Shown here piece by piece: positions 6,837 through 15,982 of a stretch of DNA of 64,000 nt. Origin of the DNA: Bifidobacterium sp. ESL0728 (GTDB taxonomy: Bacteria > Actinomycetota > Actinomycetes > Actinomycetales > Bifidobacteriaceae); NCBI RefSeq assembly GCF_029392015.1, contig NZ_CP113925.1, positions 1,054,001 through 1,118,000 on the forward strand. The letters run 5' to 3'. The notes under the pieces were generated by a model that had not been told where the DNA came from, made no database searches, and saw only the letters and a program-made list of their open reading frames with translations. Both the position numbers and the translations under genes were made by a program. Position 1 is the stretch's first letter. Each line of letters begins with the position of its first letter.

Positions 6837-6965
6837 ACCGTCCCGAACGAAGAAGATGCCCCCGCCAGGTTGCAGCCCGGCGAGGGCGGTGAAACGGATT
6901 CAAGTGACTAGTAAGAAGTCGTTCCGTGCTTTATTCTAGCGCGAAACGGCGGAATCGAGCACATC

Positions 6966-8117
6966 ATGGCGAGCATCACCTCATATCAGACCGCCAAGGG
7001 CACCAGATACATGGTCGGATACCGCAAGCCTGACGGCAGCCATACCACAAAGCGAGGGTTCAAGCGTAAGCTAGACGCACGGCGATGGGCGACCGAGAAG
7101 GAATCAAGCAAGAACCACGGCGAATTCATCGACGAGTCCTTGAGCAATGTGACAGTCGGCGAGCGCAGTGGCGCGTGGCTGTCGAAAAAGAGCATGAGTT
7201 TGAAGCCCAGCACCTATCGTGTCGTGGAATCGACGTGGCGCAAGCATGTGGAGCCGATATGGGCTTGCAGGTCTGTCGGGGGAATCAGGCGCGGCGAGGT
7301 GCAGGAATGGGTGACCGATATGGCTGCCAGCATGTCAGCCTCGGTCGTTATCCGAGCCTATGGGATCCTTGCCGGTATCCTCGACGATGCGGTAGGAGAC
7401 CGGATGATCGCGCGGAACCCTGCGCGTGGTGTGGAGCTGCCCAGGAAGCGACGCCGTAAGCATATCTATCTGACCGTCAGCCAGCTATACAACCTCTCCG
7501 GCGCGTGTGTGAACAAGCCCGGACGGGTGACCAATCTCGACCGTGAACACGCGGTCCTGGTGATACTGCTGGGGACGGTGGGTCTCAGATGGGGCGAGGC
7601 AATCGGTCTATATATAAGGAACGTGGATATGAAACGGCACCGTATCAGCGTCGAGCAGTCCGCGACTCAGGTTGGCAGTGCTATCGAAGTAGGAACACCC
7701 AAGGCGGGGAAGCCCAGAACAGTCATATTCCCTGCAGTGCTCGATGGCGATTTTTCCAAGCTTATGAAAGGCAAGAGGCCAGATGACCTTCTTTTCTCAT
7801 CAGCCGATGGTGGGCATCTGAAACAGGTAGCACCGGGCAGGGTGGACGGTTGGTTCGGCTCCGCCTGCAGGAGAGCTGGAATTCCAAGGATGACCATTCA
7901 CGATCTGCGCCACACCGCAGCGAGCCTCATGGTCCACAGCGGGGCGAACGTCAAGGCGGTGCAAAGACAGTTGGGGCACGCGAGCGCCAGCATGACGTTG
8001 GATGTTTATGCTGATCTTTTCGATGATGATCTGGACGCTGTGGGGGAGGCCATGAACTCTATTTTGCTGCGGAATGAACTCAAAATGAACTCACGGAAGC
8101 CCGCGAGCGCCGCGTGA
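6966..8117 (+). CDS. int: Tyrosine site-specific integrase
   Basis: A 383-residue phage-type integrase. It has an N-terminal arm-binding domain (residues 1-55), a core-binding SAM-like domain (about 60-160), and a catalytic domain with Arg208 ('GLRWGE'), His312 and Arg315 ('HDLRHTAAS'), His338 ('LGHASASMTL') and the nucleophile Tyr348. All catalytic residues are present, so the enzyme looks active. It catalyses recombination between the element and the chromosome. The gene points toward the tRNA-Leu gene, whose 3' end is the probable attB, 48 nt after the stop. Confidence 0.95.
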   Translation: MASITSYQTAKGTRYMVGYRKPDGSHTTKRGFKRKLDARRWATEKESSKNHGEFIDESLSNVTVGERSGAWLSKKSMSLKPSTYRVVESTWRKHVEPIWACRSVGGIRRGEVQEWVTDMAASMSASVVIRAYGILAGILDDAVGDRMIARNPARGVELPRKRRRKHIYLTVSQLYNLSGACVNKPGRVTNLDREHAVLVILLGTVGLRWGEAIGLYIRNVDMKRHRISVEQSATQVGSAIEVGTPKAGKPRTVIFPAVLDGDFSKLMKGKRPDDLLFSSADGGHLKQVAPGRVDGWFGSACRRAGIPRMTIHDLRHTAASLMVHSGANVKAVQRQLGHASASMTLDVYADLFDDDLDAVGEAMNSILLRNELKMNSRKPASAA

Positions 8118-8165
8118 GTTTTTGAGAACGTTGGAATTGGAACGTTTTGAAAGAATAAAAAGAAG

Positions 8166-8246
8166 TACCCCCGGTGGGACTCGAACCCACAAGCCAATGG
8201 CGGCTGATTTTAAGTCAGCTGCGTCTACCAATTCCGCCACGGGGGC
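8166..8246 (-). tRNA. tRNA-Leu (anticodon UAA)
   Basis: Read on the minus strand: acceptor GCCCCCG pairs with CGGGGGT; D-arm GCGGAATTGGTAGACGC; anticodon stem-loop GCTGA-CTTAAAA-TCAGC with anticodon TAA; long variable arm; T-arm GTGGG-TTCGAGT-CCCAC. The first acceptor pair is a G-U. No CCA is encoded. Its 3' half is the likely integration target for the element to its left, which would regenerate the tRNA end on insertion. Confidence 0.93.
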
Positions 8247-8413
8247 ACGCCGGCATGAAACCGACAAATCATTATTATGCCATGCCCGGTCTACCGCATA
8301 AAAATATCGGATAATGGCATATTCTGTCTCAGAATTGGTCGTTTTTGTAACCTTGGTGACATTGATGCGGGTAAGCTAATCCATGTCTTACTCATTTTAC
8401 AAAGGCGGTATCA

Positions 8414-9694
8414 ATGGCTGGGACACCGGAAGCCAAACCGATAAACGAAACGGCGAAACGCGGGGGGACGATGATCGTCGTCTCGTTGATGGCCGGCTAT
8501 TCCATCGTCTACATGGACAAGAGCATGATTTCTCTGGCCGTCATGCCCATCGGCAAGCAGTTCGGGCTTGACACCGGCCAGACCGGGCTGATCATGTCGT
8601 TCTTCTTTCTGGGCTATGCCCTGATGCAGATTCCCTGCGGTTGGCTGGCTGACCGTATCGGCGCGAAAAAAGTACTGATAGGCTCGCTGGCCTTCATTGC
8701 CGCCTTCGCGTTCCTTTTCGGGGCGATGGGTGGCCTTGTCCTCTTCATTGTCATGCGTTTCTGCATGGGTCTCGGACATGGCGGCTATCCGCCGAGCGTC
8801 ACCAAGTCAATCGCCGAAAACTTCCCGATTAAAAAGCGCACCTTCGTCCAATCGCTTATCCTCTCCACCTCAGGCATCGGCGGCATTCTCGCTTTCACCT
8901 TGGGCGGCGTGTTGGTCGACAAGAACTGGCGGATTGCTTATGCCGTTCTTGGCGCGCTTTATCTTGTCTCGGTCATCCTGATCTGGTTCTTCGTGCCCGC
9001 GCATGGTGGCGCGGTCGAAGAGGAGCGTAAGGCTCGGGCCGAAGCGCAGGCCGGCAATACGGAAGCCGCCAAGGCCGACGCCCCCAAAGTCGGTTTCAAG
9101 GACGTCATCAAGAACCGCAACGTCATCGTGCTGTTCATTGCGATGCTGTTCATCAATGTCATGCTTTATGGCCAGATGTCATGGATGCCCACCTATATCA
9201 AGACCACGTTCGCATTGAGCACGACGAAGGCCGCGTTGGTGCTGGCGTTCAACTCCATTTTCACCATGTTGGCCACCATCTTCTCGGGTTCTCTGCTTTC
9301 CAAACTGTTTCTTGGCCGCGAGCGCATGGCCATTATCGGTTCCTGCCTGATTACTGCCGTGCTCATCGTGGTCTTCATCTTCGTGGGCAAGAGCAGCCTG
9401 GTGATATCGATGGTGCTGTTGGCATTGATGAGCCTGGTGTCGATGTTCGCCTTCACCGGCATTTTCACCTGGCCGCACAAGATCATGAACGCCGAAATCA
9501 TCGGCTCCTCGATCGCCGTGATCAATACCGGCGGCACCATCGGTGGCTTCCTGGCTCCGACCATCCTCGGCAATATGGTCAAGTCCGCTGGCGGTTCGTT
9601 CACCAACGCCTTCCTGTTCATCGCCGCGATGACGGTGCTCTGCGCTCTGGTCGTGCTTTTCGTGAAGCCCGAACTGACGACGGCAAACAAGTAA
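8414..9694 (+). CDS. MFS transporter (anion:cation symporter-like)
   Basis: A 426-residue protein with about 12 membrane spans in two halves separated by a charged cytoplasmic loop ('EEERKARAEAQAGN', near 200-215). Key signature: 'GYALMQIPCGWLADRIGAKK' after the second helix, the MFS motif A (G-x-x-x-D-R-x-G-x-K/R). The N-half sequence 'YMDKSMISLAVMPIGKQFGL' resembles hexuronate/ACS-family transporters. The substrate cannot be told. The start at 8414 follows AAAGGCGG. It stands alone, first gene after the tRNA, and the downstream region is AT-rich. Confidence 0.8.
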   Translation: MAGTPEAKPINETAKRGGTMIVVSLMAGYSIVYMDKSMISLAVMPIGKQFGLDTGQTGLIMSFFFLGYALMQIPCGWLADRIGAKKVLIGSLAFIAAFAFLFGAMGGLVLFIVMRFCMGLGHGGYPPSVTKSIAENFPIKKRTFVQSLILSTSGIGGILAFTLGGVLVDKNWRIAYAVLGALYLVSVILIWFFVPAHGGAVEEERKARAEAQAGNTEAAKADAPKVGFKDVIKNRNVIVLFIAMLFINVMLYGQMSWMPTYIKTTFALSTTKAALVLAFNSIFTMLATIFSGSLLSKLFLGRERMAIIGSCLITAVLIVVFIFVGKSSLVISMVLLALMSLVSMFAFTGIFTWPHKIMNAEIIGSSIAVINTGGTIGGFLAPTILGNMVKSAGGSFTNAFLFIAAMTVLCALVVLFVKPELTTANK

Positions 9695-9971
9695 TCAGAT
9701 AACAGGATCGGATATCGAAAGATCCGATTGATTGGCTAATGAGTCAAATGTGGCTCGTTACTACGAAAGTACTGACGGGTCACACTTGTATATCACATTG
9801 TTCAACCAGGTTTTCCATATTGATGCTTTTGCTTATTTGATGCTGATGTTTTCGCGCGATTATTGTTGTGTCTTTGATTGCTGTCACATCACGTCAGGAG
9901 ACATGGTCTGCATAACAACCGATATTTTGTGGATTTATACACAAGGAAACGCGCTGCACATAACGGCACGG

Positions 9972-9977
9972 TAAAAT
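9972..9977 (+). promoter_or_regulatory. -10 box of sdaA, leaderless
   Basis: TAAAAT ends 6 nt before the sdaA ATG at 9984, with no ribosome site. The 277 nt upstream, back to the MFS gene, is AT-rich and holds no convincing gene. Confidence 0.5.
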
Positions 9978-9983
9978 GGCGAC

Positions 9984-11447
9984 ATGTTCACTATTCTCGA
10001 TATGTTTAAGATTGGTGTGGGACCGAGCTCGTCGCATACCGTCGGCCCGATGGTGGCGGCCTCGAATTTCGTCGACTCGCTTGATGAACGTGATCTGCTG
10101 GGCCGTGTCAGTCGCGTCAAAACCACCCTTTACGGCTCATTGTCGATGACTGGTCTTGGCCACGGCACCGATCGCGCGACGGTGGCAGGGCTTGAAGGCA
10201 ACGTGCCGGCCACGGTCGATACGGAGCATCTGGCCAACATCAGGGAAGAGTGTGAGAACACCGGGAAGCTCAATCTCGGCGACAAACACCATATCAGGTT
10301 CGACTACGACAAAGACGTCATCTTCGAAAAGTGGAAGATGCTCGCCGCCCATCCCAACGGCATGCGCTTCGAGGCGTTCGACGACAAGGCCAGGAAAATA
10401 GACGAACAGGTCTGGTACTCGATAGGCGGTGGATTCGTCCGTAAAGGGCATCCCGACGATCTGCTGATCGGCATTCACGAAAAAGCGCCGAAAGGCAGTA
10501 CGTTCGCCGAAGAGGCGAGTGTTGACAGCAGCAACGATTTCCCGCCCGAAGCCCCGTATCCCTTTGCCAGCGCCGACGAGCTGCTCGAAATATGCAAGCG
10601 CGAAGGCAAAAGCATCTCCGAAATCGTATGGGCCAACGAGACGGCCACCCGAACGCCGAAGGTTGTCAGGGAAACGCTGCTCAACGTCTGGCGCCACATG
10701 GACGACTGCGTCAAAAACGGTTGCATGAGCACCCAACGCGTATTGCCCGGTGGTCTTGACGTGCCACGGAGGGCCCCGAAGATCTATCGAGAGCTTTCCG
10801 GCAACGCCGATATCCTTTCGCATAATGTACGCCGGCCTGCCGCTCTGCTCGAATCCTCGGAATGCACCTGGGTCGATTTGTTCGCGCTCGCGGTCAATGA
10901 GGAGAACGCCGGGGGAGGCCGTATCGTCACCGCGCCGACCAACGGTTCGGCCGGCATCATTCCGGCAGTGCTCGAATATTATTGGCATTTCGCCGGCTCG
11001 GCCGATGAGGAAGGCGTTATCCGCTTCCTGTTGGCTGCCGGGGCCGTCGGCTACCTTTTCAAACGCAACGCCTCCATTTCCGGCGCGGAGGTCGGCTGCC
11101 AGGGCGAGGTGGGTTCCGCGGCCTCGATGGCTGCGGCAGGGCTCTGCGAGGTCATGCAGGGCACGCCAAGACAGGTCGAGAACGCGGCCGAGGTCGCCAT
11201 GGAGCACCATCTGGGTCTGACCTGTGACCCGGTTTCCGGCCTTGTCCAGATTCCCTGCATCGAGCGCAACGCCATGGCCGCCAACACCGCCATCAACGCC
11301 GTGCGTATGGCCCTCTTGGGCAACGGGCAGCATATGGTCAGTCTCGACCAGGTCATCAAGACGATGAAAGATACCGGGGCCGATATGATGTCGAAATACA
11401 AGGAGACTTCGGAAGGCGGTCTTGCCGTCAACGTCGTGGAATGCTGA
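9984..11447 (+). CDS. sdaA: L-serine dehydratase, iron-sulfur type
   Basis: A 487-residue single-chain L-serine ammonia-lyase that converts serine to pyruvate and ammonia in the cytoplasm. The N-terminus '[20 protein letters not shown]' is the family's beta-domain start. The alpha-domain has '[18 protein letters not shown]', '[20 protein letters not shown]' and '[20 protein letters not shown]', which hold the conserved cysteines of the 4Fe-4S cluster. Length matches one-chain enzymes. Stand-alone gene with its own leaderless promoter and a downstream terminator. It feeds pyruvate metabolism; the pyk gene is 31 kb away. Confidence 0.95.
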   Translation: MFTILDMFKIGVGPSSSHTVGPMVAASNFVDSLDERDLLGRVSRVKTTLYGSLSMTGLGHGTDRATVAGLEGNVPATVDTEHLANIREECENTGKLNLGDKHHIRFDYDKDVIFEKWKMLAAHPNGMRFEAFDDKARKIDEQVWYSIGGGFVRKGHPDDLLIGIHEKAPKGSTFAEEASVDSSNDFPPEAPYPFASADELLEICKREGKSISEIVWANETATRTPKVVRETLLNVWRHMDDCVKNGCMSTQRVLPGGLDVPRRAPKIYRELSGNADILSHNVRRPAALLESSECTWVDLFALAVNEENAGGGRIVTAPTNGSAGIIPAVLEYYWHFAGSADEEGVIRFLLAAGAVGYLFKRNASISGAEVGCQGEVGSAASMAAAGLCEVMQGTPRQVENAAEVAMEHHLGLTCDPVSGLVQIPCIERNAMAANTAINAVRMALLGNGQHMVSLDQVIKTMKDTGADMMSKYKETSEGGLAVNVVEC

Positions 11448-11448
11448 C

Positions 11449-11476
11449 GGCAAGGGAATTTATCTGCCCCCTTGCC
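11449..11476 (+). terminator. Intrinsic terminator after sdaA
   Basis: GGCAAGGG (11449-11456) and CCCTTGCC (11469-11476) form an 8-bp stem with a 12-nt loop. A T-run follows at about 11491-11495, a little distant from the stem. Confidence 0.5.
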
Positions 11477-11591
11477 TGGCAATAGGAAAGTTTTTCTCTG
11501 GCAGGTTCTGTGCGCTTTCGGAACACTTTCGGACATCGGGGTGCGCCAGTGCTAACCTAATGTCATTGTAAACCAACAAGGAGGCCTACGT

Positions 11592-11999
11592 ATGGCTACG
11601 AACATGCCCAAGGTGAACGCCGAGTTCGGTGCAAAACCGGTTATCGAATTTCCCGATACCCCGGCTCCGAACGGGCTCAAGGCTGTGGAACTGGTCGAAG
11701 GCAATGGCCCGATGGTGCGTGCCGGCGATAATGTCACCGTGAACTACCATGGCGTCGTCTGGGGCAAGGACGAACCGTTTGACTCCAGTTTCGACCGCCA
11801 TCAGCCAGCAAGTTTTGGTATCGGTGTCGGTCAGGTCATCAAAGGCTGGGATCGCACCGTTGTCGGTCACAACGTTGGCTCGCGTCTGGTGGTTTCGATT
11901 CCGCCGGAATACGGCTATGGCAGGCAGGGTATGCCACAGGCCGGGATAGGCGGCGATGACACGCTGGTGTTTGTCATCGACATCATCTCCACGCGCTGA
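11592..11999 (+). CDS. FKBP-type peptidyl-prolyl isomerase
   Basis: A 135-residue single-domain FKBP that speeds cis-trans isomerisation of proline bonds. Seen motifs: 'VRAGDNVTVNYHGVVWGKDE', 'FDSSFDRHQPASFGIGVGQV', 'IKGWDRTVVGHNVGSRLVVS', 'PPEYGYG' and the C-terminal 'DTLVFVIDI'. There is no signal peptide, so it acts in the cytoplasm. An AAGGAGG ribosome site precedes it. In actinobacteria a small FKBP commonly sits near greA, as here. Confidence 0.93.
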   Translation: MATNMPKVNAEFGAKPVIEFPDTPAPNGLKAVELVEGNGPMVRAGDNVTVNYHGVVWGKDEPFDSSFDRHQPASFGIGVGQVIKGWDRTVVGHNVGSRLVVSIPPEYGYGRQGMPQAGIGGDDTLVFVIDIISTR

Positions 12000-12023
12000 A
12001 GCCTAGGGAAATCAAATACGATT

Positions 12024-12043
12024 GACCGGCCTCAGAGCCGGTC
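12024..12043 (+). terminator. Terminator after the FKBP gene
   Basis: GACCGGC (12024-12030), loop CTCAGA, GCCGGTC (12037-12043), followed by the T-rich run TTATTGGTTTT. It separates the FKBP gene from greA. Confidence 0.75.
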
Positions 12044-12118
12044 TTATTGGTTTTGAACCGTTCGGTGACGCCGGATGCGAAACATGGAAACAAACTGATA
12101 AAAAGGCAAGGAAGAATC

Positions 12119-12601
12119 ATGGCAGAGGAAGAAAAGACCATTCTGCTCACGCAGGAGGCCTATGACAAGCTTCAGAAGGAGCTGGCCTACCGTCAGGGCG
12201 ATTATCGCGACGAGATTACCCAGCGTATCGCCACGGCACGCGCCGAAGGCGACCTTTCCGAAAACGGCGGTTACCAGGCCGCGCGCGAGGAACAGGGCAA
12301 GAACGAGGGCCGCATCAACGAGCTTATCGTCAAACTGCGTAACACCAAGATCCTGAAGGCGCCGCCGGCAGGCAAGGTCGGCAATGGATCGCTGGTCACG
12401 CTTGAGTTGGCAGGCAAGGAAATGAAGTACGTGCTTGGTTCGCGCGACATCGCAGTGGCCACCGATTACGACGTCATCAGTCCGGAGTCGCCCATCGGCG
12501 CGGCCATCATGGGTGCCAAGAAGGGCGACGAGGTCTCTTACAAGGCCCCGAACGGTCGTGAGATCAAGGTGAAGATCAAGGACTCCAAGCCGATGAAGTA
12601 G
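12119..12601 (+). CDS. greA: Transcript cleavage factor GreA
   Basis: A 160-residue GreA. It has an N-terminal coiled-coil (about residues 10-75) with 'DYRDEITQRIATARAEGDLS' and the tip 'EGDLSENGGYQAAREEQGKN', whose acidic residues enter the RNA polymerase secondary channel and stimulate cleavage of backtracked RNA. The C-terminal FKBP-like domain has 'SPESPIGAAIMGAKKGDEV'. The start at 12119 follows AAGGAAG; an upstream in-frame extension is not conserved in type. A strong terminator follows. Confidence 0.95.
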   Translation: MAEEEKTILLTQEAYDKLQKELAYRQGDYRDEITQRIATARAEGDLSENGGYQAAREEQGKNEGRINELIVKLRNTKILKAPPAGKVGNGSLVTLELAGKEMKYVLGSRDIAVATDYDVISPESPIGAAIMGAKKGDEVSYKAPNGREIKVKIKDSKPMK

Positions 12602-12637
12602 AGCTTGATTTCCAGCGCTTCATATATGTATGACAAG

Positions 12638-12677
12638 AGAAGGCCCGAATCCGCAGAAACGTGGATTCGGGCCTTCT
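12638..12677. terminator. Bidirectional terminator between greA and the PAQR-like gene
   Basis: A perfect 15-bp stem (12638-12652 with 12663-12677) and a 10-nt loop. It lies between two convergent genes and can serve both. A second palindrome, CCGGAACGTTCCGG, is at 12762-12775 just past the stop of the leftward gene. Confidence 0.85.
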
Positions 12678-12777
12678 GATATCGGCCTGGCAGAATCGGT
12701 GATGGCAAACATCCATCGAGCGTTTTTGCCGGTATGTTGAAAATTGATATAGATATCCGTTCCGGAACGTTCCGGGA

Positions 12778-13794
12778 TCACCAGAGATTGACGATGACCA
12801 TGTAGATGGCCACCATATGGCAGGCGTAACCGGCCACTGTGCCCAGATGGAAGATCTCGTGGAAGCCGAAAACGCGCGGCCATGGGTCCGGTTTGCGCAG
12901 TGCGTAGACGATGGCTCCGGCGATATAGCAGGCACCGCCTGCCGCCAGAAGCACCACCACCGCCGGTCCCGCGTAAGGGGAGAACCAGAAGAGGTCGAGG
13001 AAGGCGACGCCGGAGACGCCGAAAATGATGTAGACCGCGGTATAAAGCCAACGCGGGGCGTTGATCCAGATGACGTGGATGAGCAATGCCACCAGCGTGC
13101 ACGCCCACATGCCGCCGATGACCCCGTTGCGCCAATTGGTCGTCAACGCGAACGACACCGGCGTATACGTGCCGGCGATCAACAGAAAGATGTTCATGTG
13201 GTCGATGCGGCGCAGGATATCCGTGGTTCTGGCCGACCAATCTCCCAAGTGGTAGGCGGCCGAATTGGTGAAGAGAATCAACGAGCAGACCATGAACACG
13301 GCGCACGCCCATTTGAGTCCCGCTCCTTTCGCCAAGCAGATGAGCACGATGCCGGCGGCCAATGCCAGCGGTGCGGCGACGGCATGGATCCAGCCGCGCA
13401 GCAGCGGTTTCGGGCGGCCGTGAACGTCGAGACGAACCTTGTGGCCTGGCATGGGCGGGGGAGTGATACCAAGTGTTTCGGCGGCCTTCACCTCTCCTCG
13501 GGCGATGACGTACGCCGCGCGCTTTTCGGCCTTACGACGAATGGTCTCGGCCTTGCTGTGCGCCTCGGCGCGGATGGCTTCGGCCTTGGCCTCCATGGCC
13601 TGTTGCTGCGCCTTGGTGACGGTGGTCTCGATGGTTTTGGGGTCTTTTTCTGATTTATCGGAGGTAGGGAGACCTGAGCCGTTTTGCTTTGTCGGCATAG
13701 GTGATGAGCCGGTGCCGGTCTGTCCGGAGATATTTTGATACGGATTGATGGCTATGGTACCGTCTGTCATTTTTTTGACGGACTTGTCGGACAT
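12778..13794 (-). CDS. Hemolysin III / PAQR-type membrane protein with long N-terminal extension
   Basis: A 338-residue protein. The C-terminal ~215 residues are a seven-helix hemolysin III (TrhA/YqfA, PAQR) domain: 'FTNSAAYHLGDWSARTTDIL' plus 'RRIDHMNIFLLIAGTYTPVS' and 'PRVFGFHEIFHLGTVAGYAC', containing the conserved S-x-x-x-H, D-H and H-x-x-x-H metal-site residues. Before it is a ~120-residue soluble extension: Ser/Gly/Thr-rich to about 50, then an Ala/Glu/Lys/Arg helix ('AQQQAMEAKAEAIRAEAHSK') likely to be a coiled coil. Family members act in membrane-lipid homeostasis; the old name 'hemolysin' is not functional proof. Confidence 0.88.
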   Translation of the reverse strand: MSDKSVKKMTDGTIAINPYQNISGQTGTGSSPMPTKQNGSGLPTSDKSEKDPKTIETTVTKAQQQAMEAKAEAIRAEAHSKAETIRRKAEKRAAYVIARGEVKAAETLGITPPPMPGHKVRLDVHGRPKPLLRGWIHAVAAPLALAAGIVLICLAKGAGLKWACAVFMVCSLILFTNSAAYHLGDWSARTTDILRRIDHMNIFLLIAGTYTPVSFALTTNWRNGVIGGMWACTLVALLIHVIWINAPRWLYTAVYIIFGVSGVAFLDLFWFSPYAGPAVVVLLAAGGACYIAGAIVYALRKPDPWPRVFGFHEIFHLGTVAGYACHMVAIYMVIVNLW

Positions 13795-13949
13795 GGTCCC
13801 TCCAGAGTCTCAACTGCCTTTACGCCTATCGGATACGCTGCGGGAACGGTATAAGCCAACGCTCGCTTACGCTAACGTAACTTACGACATCGTAACCTAC
13901 ATTGATGACATATTTTTTCCGAACCGGCAACACCTGCGAAACCGACACA

Positions 13950-13955
13950 TAGTAT
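13950..13955 (+). promoter_or_regulatory. -10 box of the PdtaS-like kinase
   Basis: TAGTAT ends 9 nt before the ATG at 13965 and no ribosome site is seen, so the mRNA leader would be nearly absent. The divergent PAQR-like gene starts 156 nt to the left. Confidence 0.45.
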
Positions 13956-13964
13956 CATTGAACT

Positions 13965-15467
13965 ATGGCTGATTTTGATGAGATTCTCGCCGCGCAGTCC
14001 GATTTCGACGCCGGCGATCGTGAATGGCTCCATTTGTTGGTGGCGGACTGGCAGGTTATCGCCGACTTGAGTTTCGCGGACCTGCTTCTGGTGCTTCGTC
14101 GTGATGATGGCAAATACATCGTCGCCGAACAGTGCCGCCCTTCCACCGTGATGACGATGCGCAGCGATGACGCTGTAGGCAACGAGGTCTCGGCGAATCT
14201 TGTCGATGAGATCGATACCGCGATGAACGCCAAAGGCGTGCTTCATACCTCGACGCTCTACCAGGTCGGCAAATCAAGCGTCTGCAACGTCTATGCACCC
14301 GTGCGCTGCGGCAACAAGACGCTCGGCGTGGTGGTGCGAGAGACCAATATGTCGACCCGCGAATCCAACGGCCGCTATGAATCCGAAAGCATCAACGCCG
14401 GCAAGATGCTTTTCGAGATGATTCCGCGCGGCCAATTCCCGTATCATGATGCGTTGATGAGCCAGCAGCACAATGCCAGGGTCTCGGACGGTTTCATCAT
14501 CCTCGGTCCCACGGGCATCGTCAAATATGCCGCTCCCAACGCCATCAGCTGCTTCCGCAGGCTTGGTGCCATCACCCAAATGGAAGGACACTACTTAAGC
14601 GAAATAGGAACGCAACTGCTTCATCCCAACGACCCGGTCCCCGAGACCCTGCCGCTGGTCCTGAGCGGCAAGGCGGCCGCCGACTGCGAGCTCGACGCCA
14701 ACAACTCCATGGTCTCCATGCATTCGCTGCCGCTCTACAACGAAACAGGACGTGCCGGCGCCATCGTGCTGTGCCGCGATGTCACCGAACTGCGCCGCCG
14801 CGAACAGGAACTGCAAACGAAGGACGCCACCATCTCCGAAATCCACCACAGAGTGAAGAACAATCTCCAGACGGTGTCTGCATTGCTCCGCCTGCAGGCG
14901 AGAAAAACGAAATCACAGGAAGTCAAGACAGAACTCAAAGAAGCGCAGCGACGCATCCAGACCATCGCCACCGTCCACGAAGGCCTGAGCCAGACCGTCG
15001 ACGAGATCGTCGACTATGACGCCGTGATTTCCAACCTCCTGAAGATGAGCGTGGACCTGGCCACGATGGACGACCAGCACATCCACATTCGTTACATCGG
15101 CAAGTTCGGCATGATGCCGGCGCAGGACGCCACCCCGCTTTCCTTGGTATTGACCGAGCTGATCACCAACGCCGTGGAGCACGGCTTCGAAGGCCGCAAG
15201 GAAGGCAACATCACCATTTCGGTGGGCCGCAGCGGCAATCATCTGAACGTCGTGGTCGAGGATGATGGTTCGGGTTTGGCCGCCGAGGAAGACAACGGCA
15301 TGGCCCGTACCTCCGGTTCCGGACTCGGCACGCAGATTATCAACACCTTCGTCACCAACGACTTCAACGGCACCGTGCGCTGGGACGAACGCCACGGAGG
15401 CGGCACAAGGGTCATCCTCGACATCAACCTGCGTGCGGCGCAGGAAGGCGACGAATCGGAATACTGA
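13965..15467 (+). CDS. pdtaS: Cytosolic sensor histidine kinase, PdtaS type
   Basis: A 500-residue soluble kinase. Order: GAF-like sensor (about 30-150), PAS domain (about 170-275, 'ARVSDGFIILGPTGIVKYAA'), HisKA_2 dimerisation domain with 'EIHHRVKNNLQTVSALLRLQ' (phospho-accepting His among 294/295), and an HWE/HisKA_2-type ATPase domain ('LVLTELITNAVEHGFEGRK', 'VEDDGSGL'). No membrane segments. In mycobacteria PdtaS phosphorylates PdtaR, an ANTAR RNA-binding antiterminator; a PdtaR-like gene is at 44333 here. The neighbour whiB gene is convergent, the same pairing as in mycobacteria, which supports the assignment. Confidence 0.85.
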   Translation: MADFDEILAAQSDFDAGDREWLHLLVADWQVIADLSFADLLLVLRRDDGKYIVAEQCRPSTVMTMRSDDAVGNEVSANLVDEIDTAMNAKGVLHTSTLYQVGKSSVCNVYAPVRCGNKTLGVVVRETNMSTRESNGRYESESINAGKMLFEMIPRGQFPYHDALMSQQHNARVSDGFIILGPTGIVKYAAPNAISCFRRLGAITQMEGHYLSEIGTQLLHPNDPVPETLPLVLSGKAAADCELDANNSMVSMHSLPLYNETGRAGAIVLCRDVTELRRREQELQTKDATISEIHHRVKNNLQTVSALLRLQARKTKSQEVKTELKEAQRRIQTIATVHEGLSQTVDEIVDYDAVISNLLKMSVDLATMDDQHIHIRYIGKFGMMPAQDATPLSLVLTELITNAVEHGFEGRKEGNITISVGRSGNHLNVVVEDDGSGLAAEEDNGMARTSGSGLGTQIINTFVTNDFNGTVRWDERHGGGTRVILDINLRAAQEGDESEY

Positions 15468-15595
15468 GGGCATAACGAATCAGGGGGGAGTAGGGCCGCG
15501 GCGATGATTCCTGCACTGTGCCTGTCTACCCCGTTTGATGTGCAGTCTCGACTTTTGTCGGTTAAACAGTGAGACATAGCTATGCTCTGCATAAC

Positions 15596-15633
15596 AATGC
15601 CCCTTCCGATTTCAATGAATCGGAAGGGGCATT
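15596..15633. terminator. Bidirectional terminator between pdtaS and whiB
   Basis: A perfect 16-bp stem (15596-15611 with 15618-15633) with a TCAATG loop. It begins AATGCCCC and ends GGGGCATT, and lies between two convergent genes. Confidence 0.88.
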
Positions 15634-15703
15634 ATCAAAATGAAACTACGAACAAGCCTATGCGTAGGCAACGCACTTATCGAAGCGCGTGCCACTGGCG
15701 AAA

Positions 15704-15982
15704 TCAGACCTGCATCTGCATGTTCTGGCTGCGGCGGGCACGCATGGCGCGACGCTTCAAGGCGCGACGCTCATCCTCGCTCAAGCCGCCCCAGACGCCA
15801 TAATCCTGATTGGTGTCGAGCGCGCACTTGAGGCACGCGTCAATGACCTTGCAGGTACGGCAGATGGCCTTGGCCTCTTCGATTTGCTGATAGGCGGCGC
15901 CGGTATTGCCGACTGGGAAGAACAACTCCGGATCCTTGTCGCGGCATGCCGCCTTGGCCCGCCAATCAAAAGCATTACTCAT
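15704..15982 (-). CDS. whiB1: WhiB-family iron-sulfur regulator, WhiB1/WblE-like
   Basis: A 92-residue WhiB protein. Four conserved cysteines (13, 41, 44, 50) carry a 4Fe-4S cluster, followed by the 'GVWGGLSEDERRALKRR' turn and basic C-terminal helix that reads DNA minor groove. WhiB1-type proteins bind sigma factor region 4 and control essential genes. Assignment to WhiB1/WblE rests on its convergent position to the PdtaS-like kinase. The ATG at 15982 follows GGAAGG. An upstream region of about 210 nt, AT-rich, separates it from the LCP gene and must hold its promoter. Confidence 0.88.
   Translation of the reverse strand: MSNAFDWRAKAACRDKDPELFFPVGNTGAAYQQIEEAKAICRTCKVIDACLKCALDTNQDYGVWGGLSEDERRALKRRAMRARRSQNMQMQV

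Larger units (their letters stand above)
1..8173. mobile_element. Right end of an integrated element at tRNA-Leu(UAA)
   Basis: A tyrosine integrase (6966-8117) ends about 50 nt from the 3' end of a tRNA-Leu gene, the usual layout for site-specific insertion into a tRNA 3' end. The region holds prophage- or ICE-type genes: divergent XRE regulators, an ImmA-type protease, SSB, a ParB-like protein, an excisionase-like HTH protein and tiny membrane peptides. No structural, packaging or conjugation gene is visible, so prophage and ICE cannot be told apart. No second copy of the tRNA 3' end was seen in positions 1-8000, so the other attachment site is presumably left of the window. The right boundary is placed at the tRNA acceptor stem by inference. 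Confidence 0.75.

Noticed and set aside
6846-6890. Terminator after the lipoprotein gene
   Set aside because: GCCCCCGCC and GGCGAGGGC pair with a mismatch, but the loop is odd and no T-run follows.
9732-9974. 80-codon frame in the AT-rich gap before sdaA
   Set aside because: No ribosome site, odd composition and overlap with the sdaA promoter.
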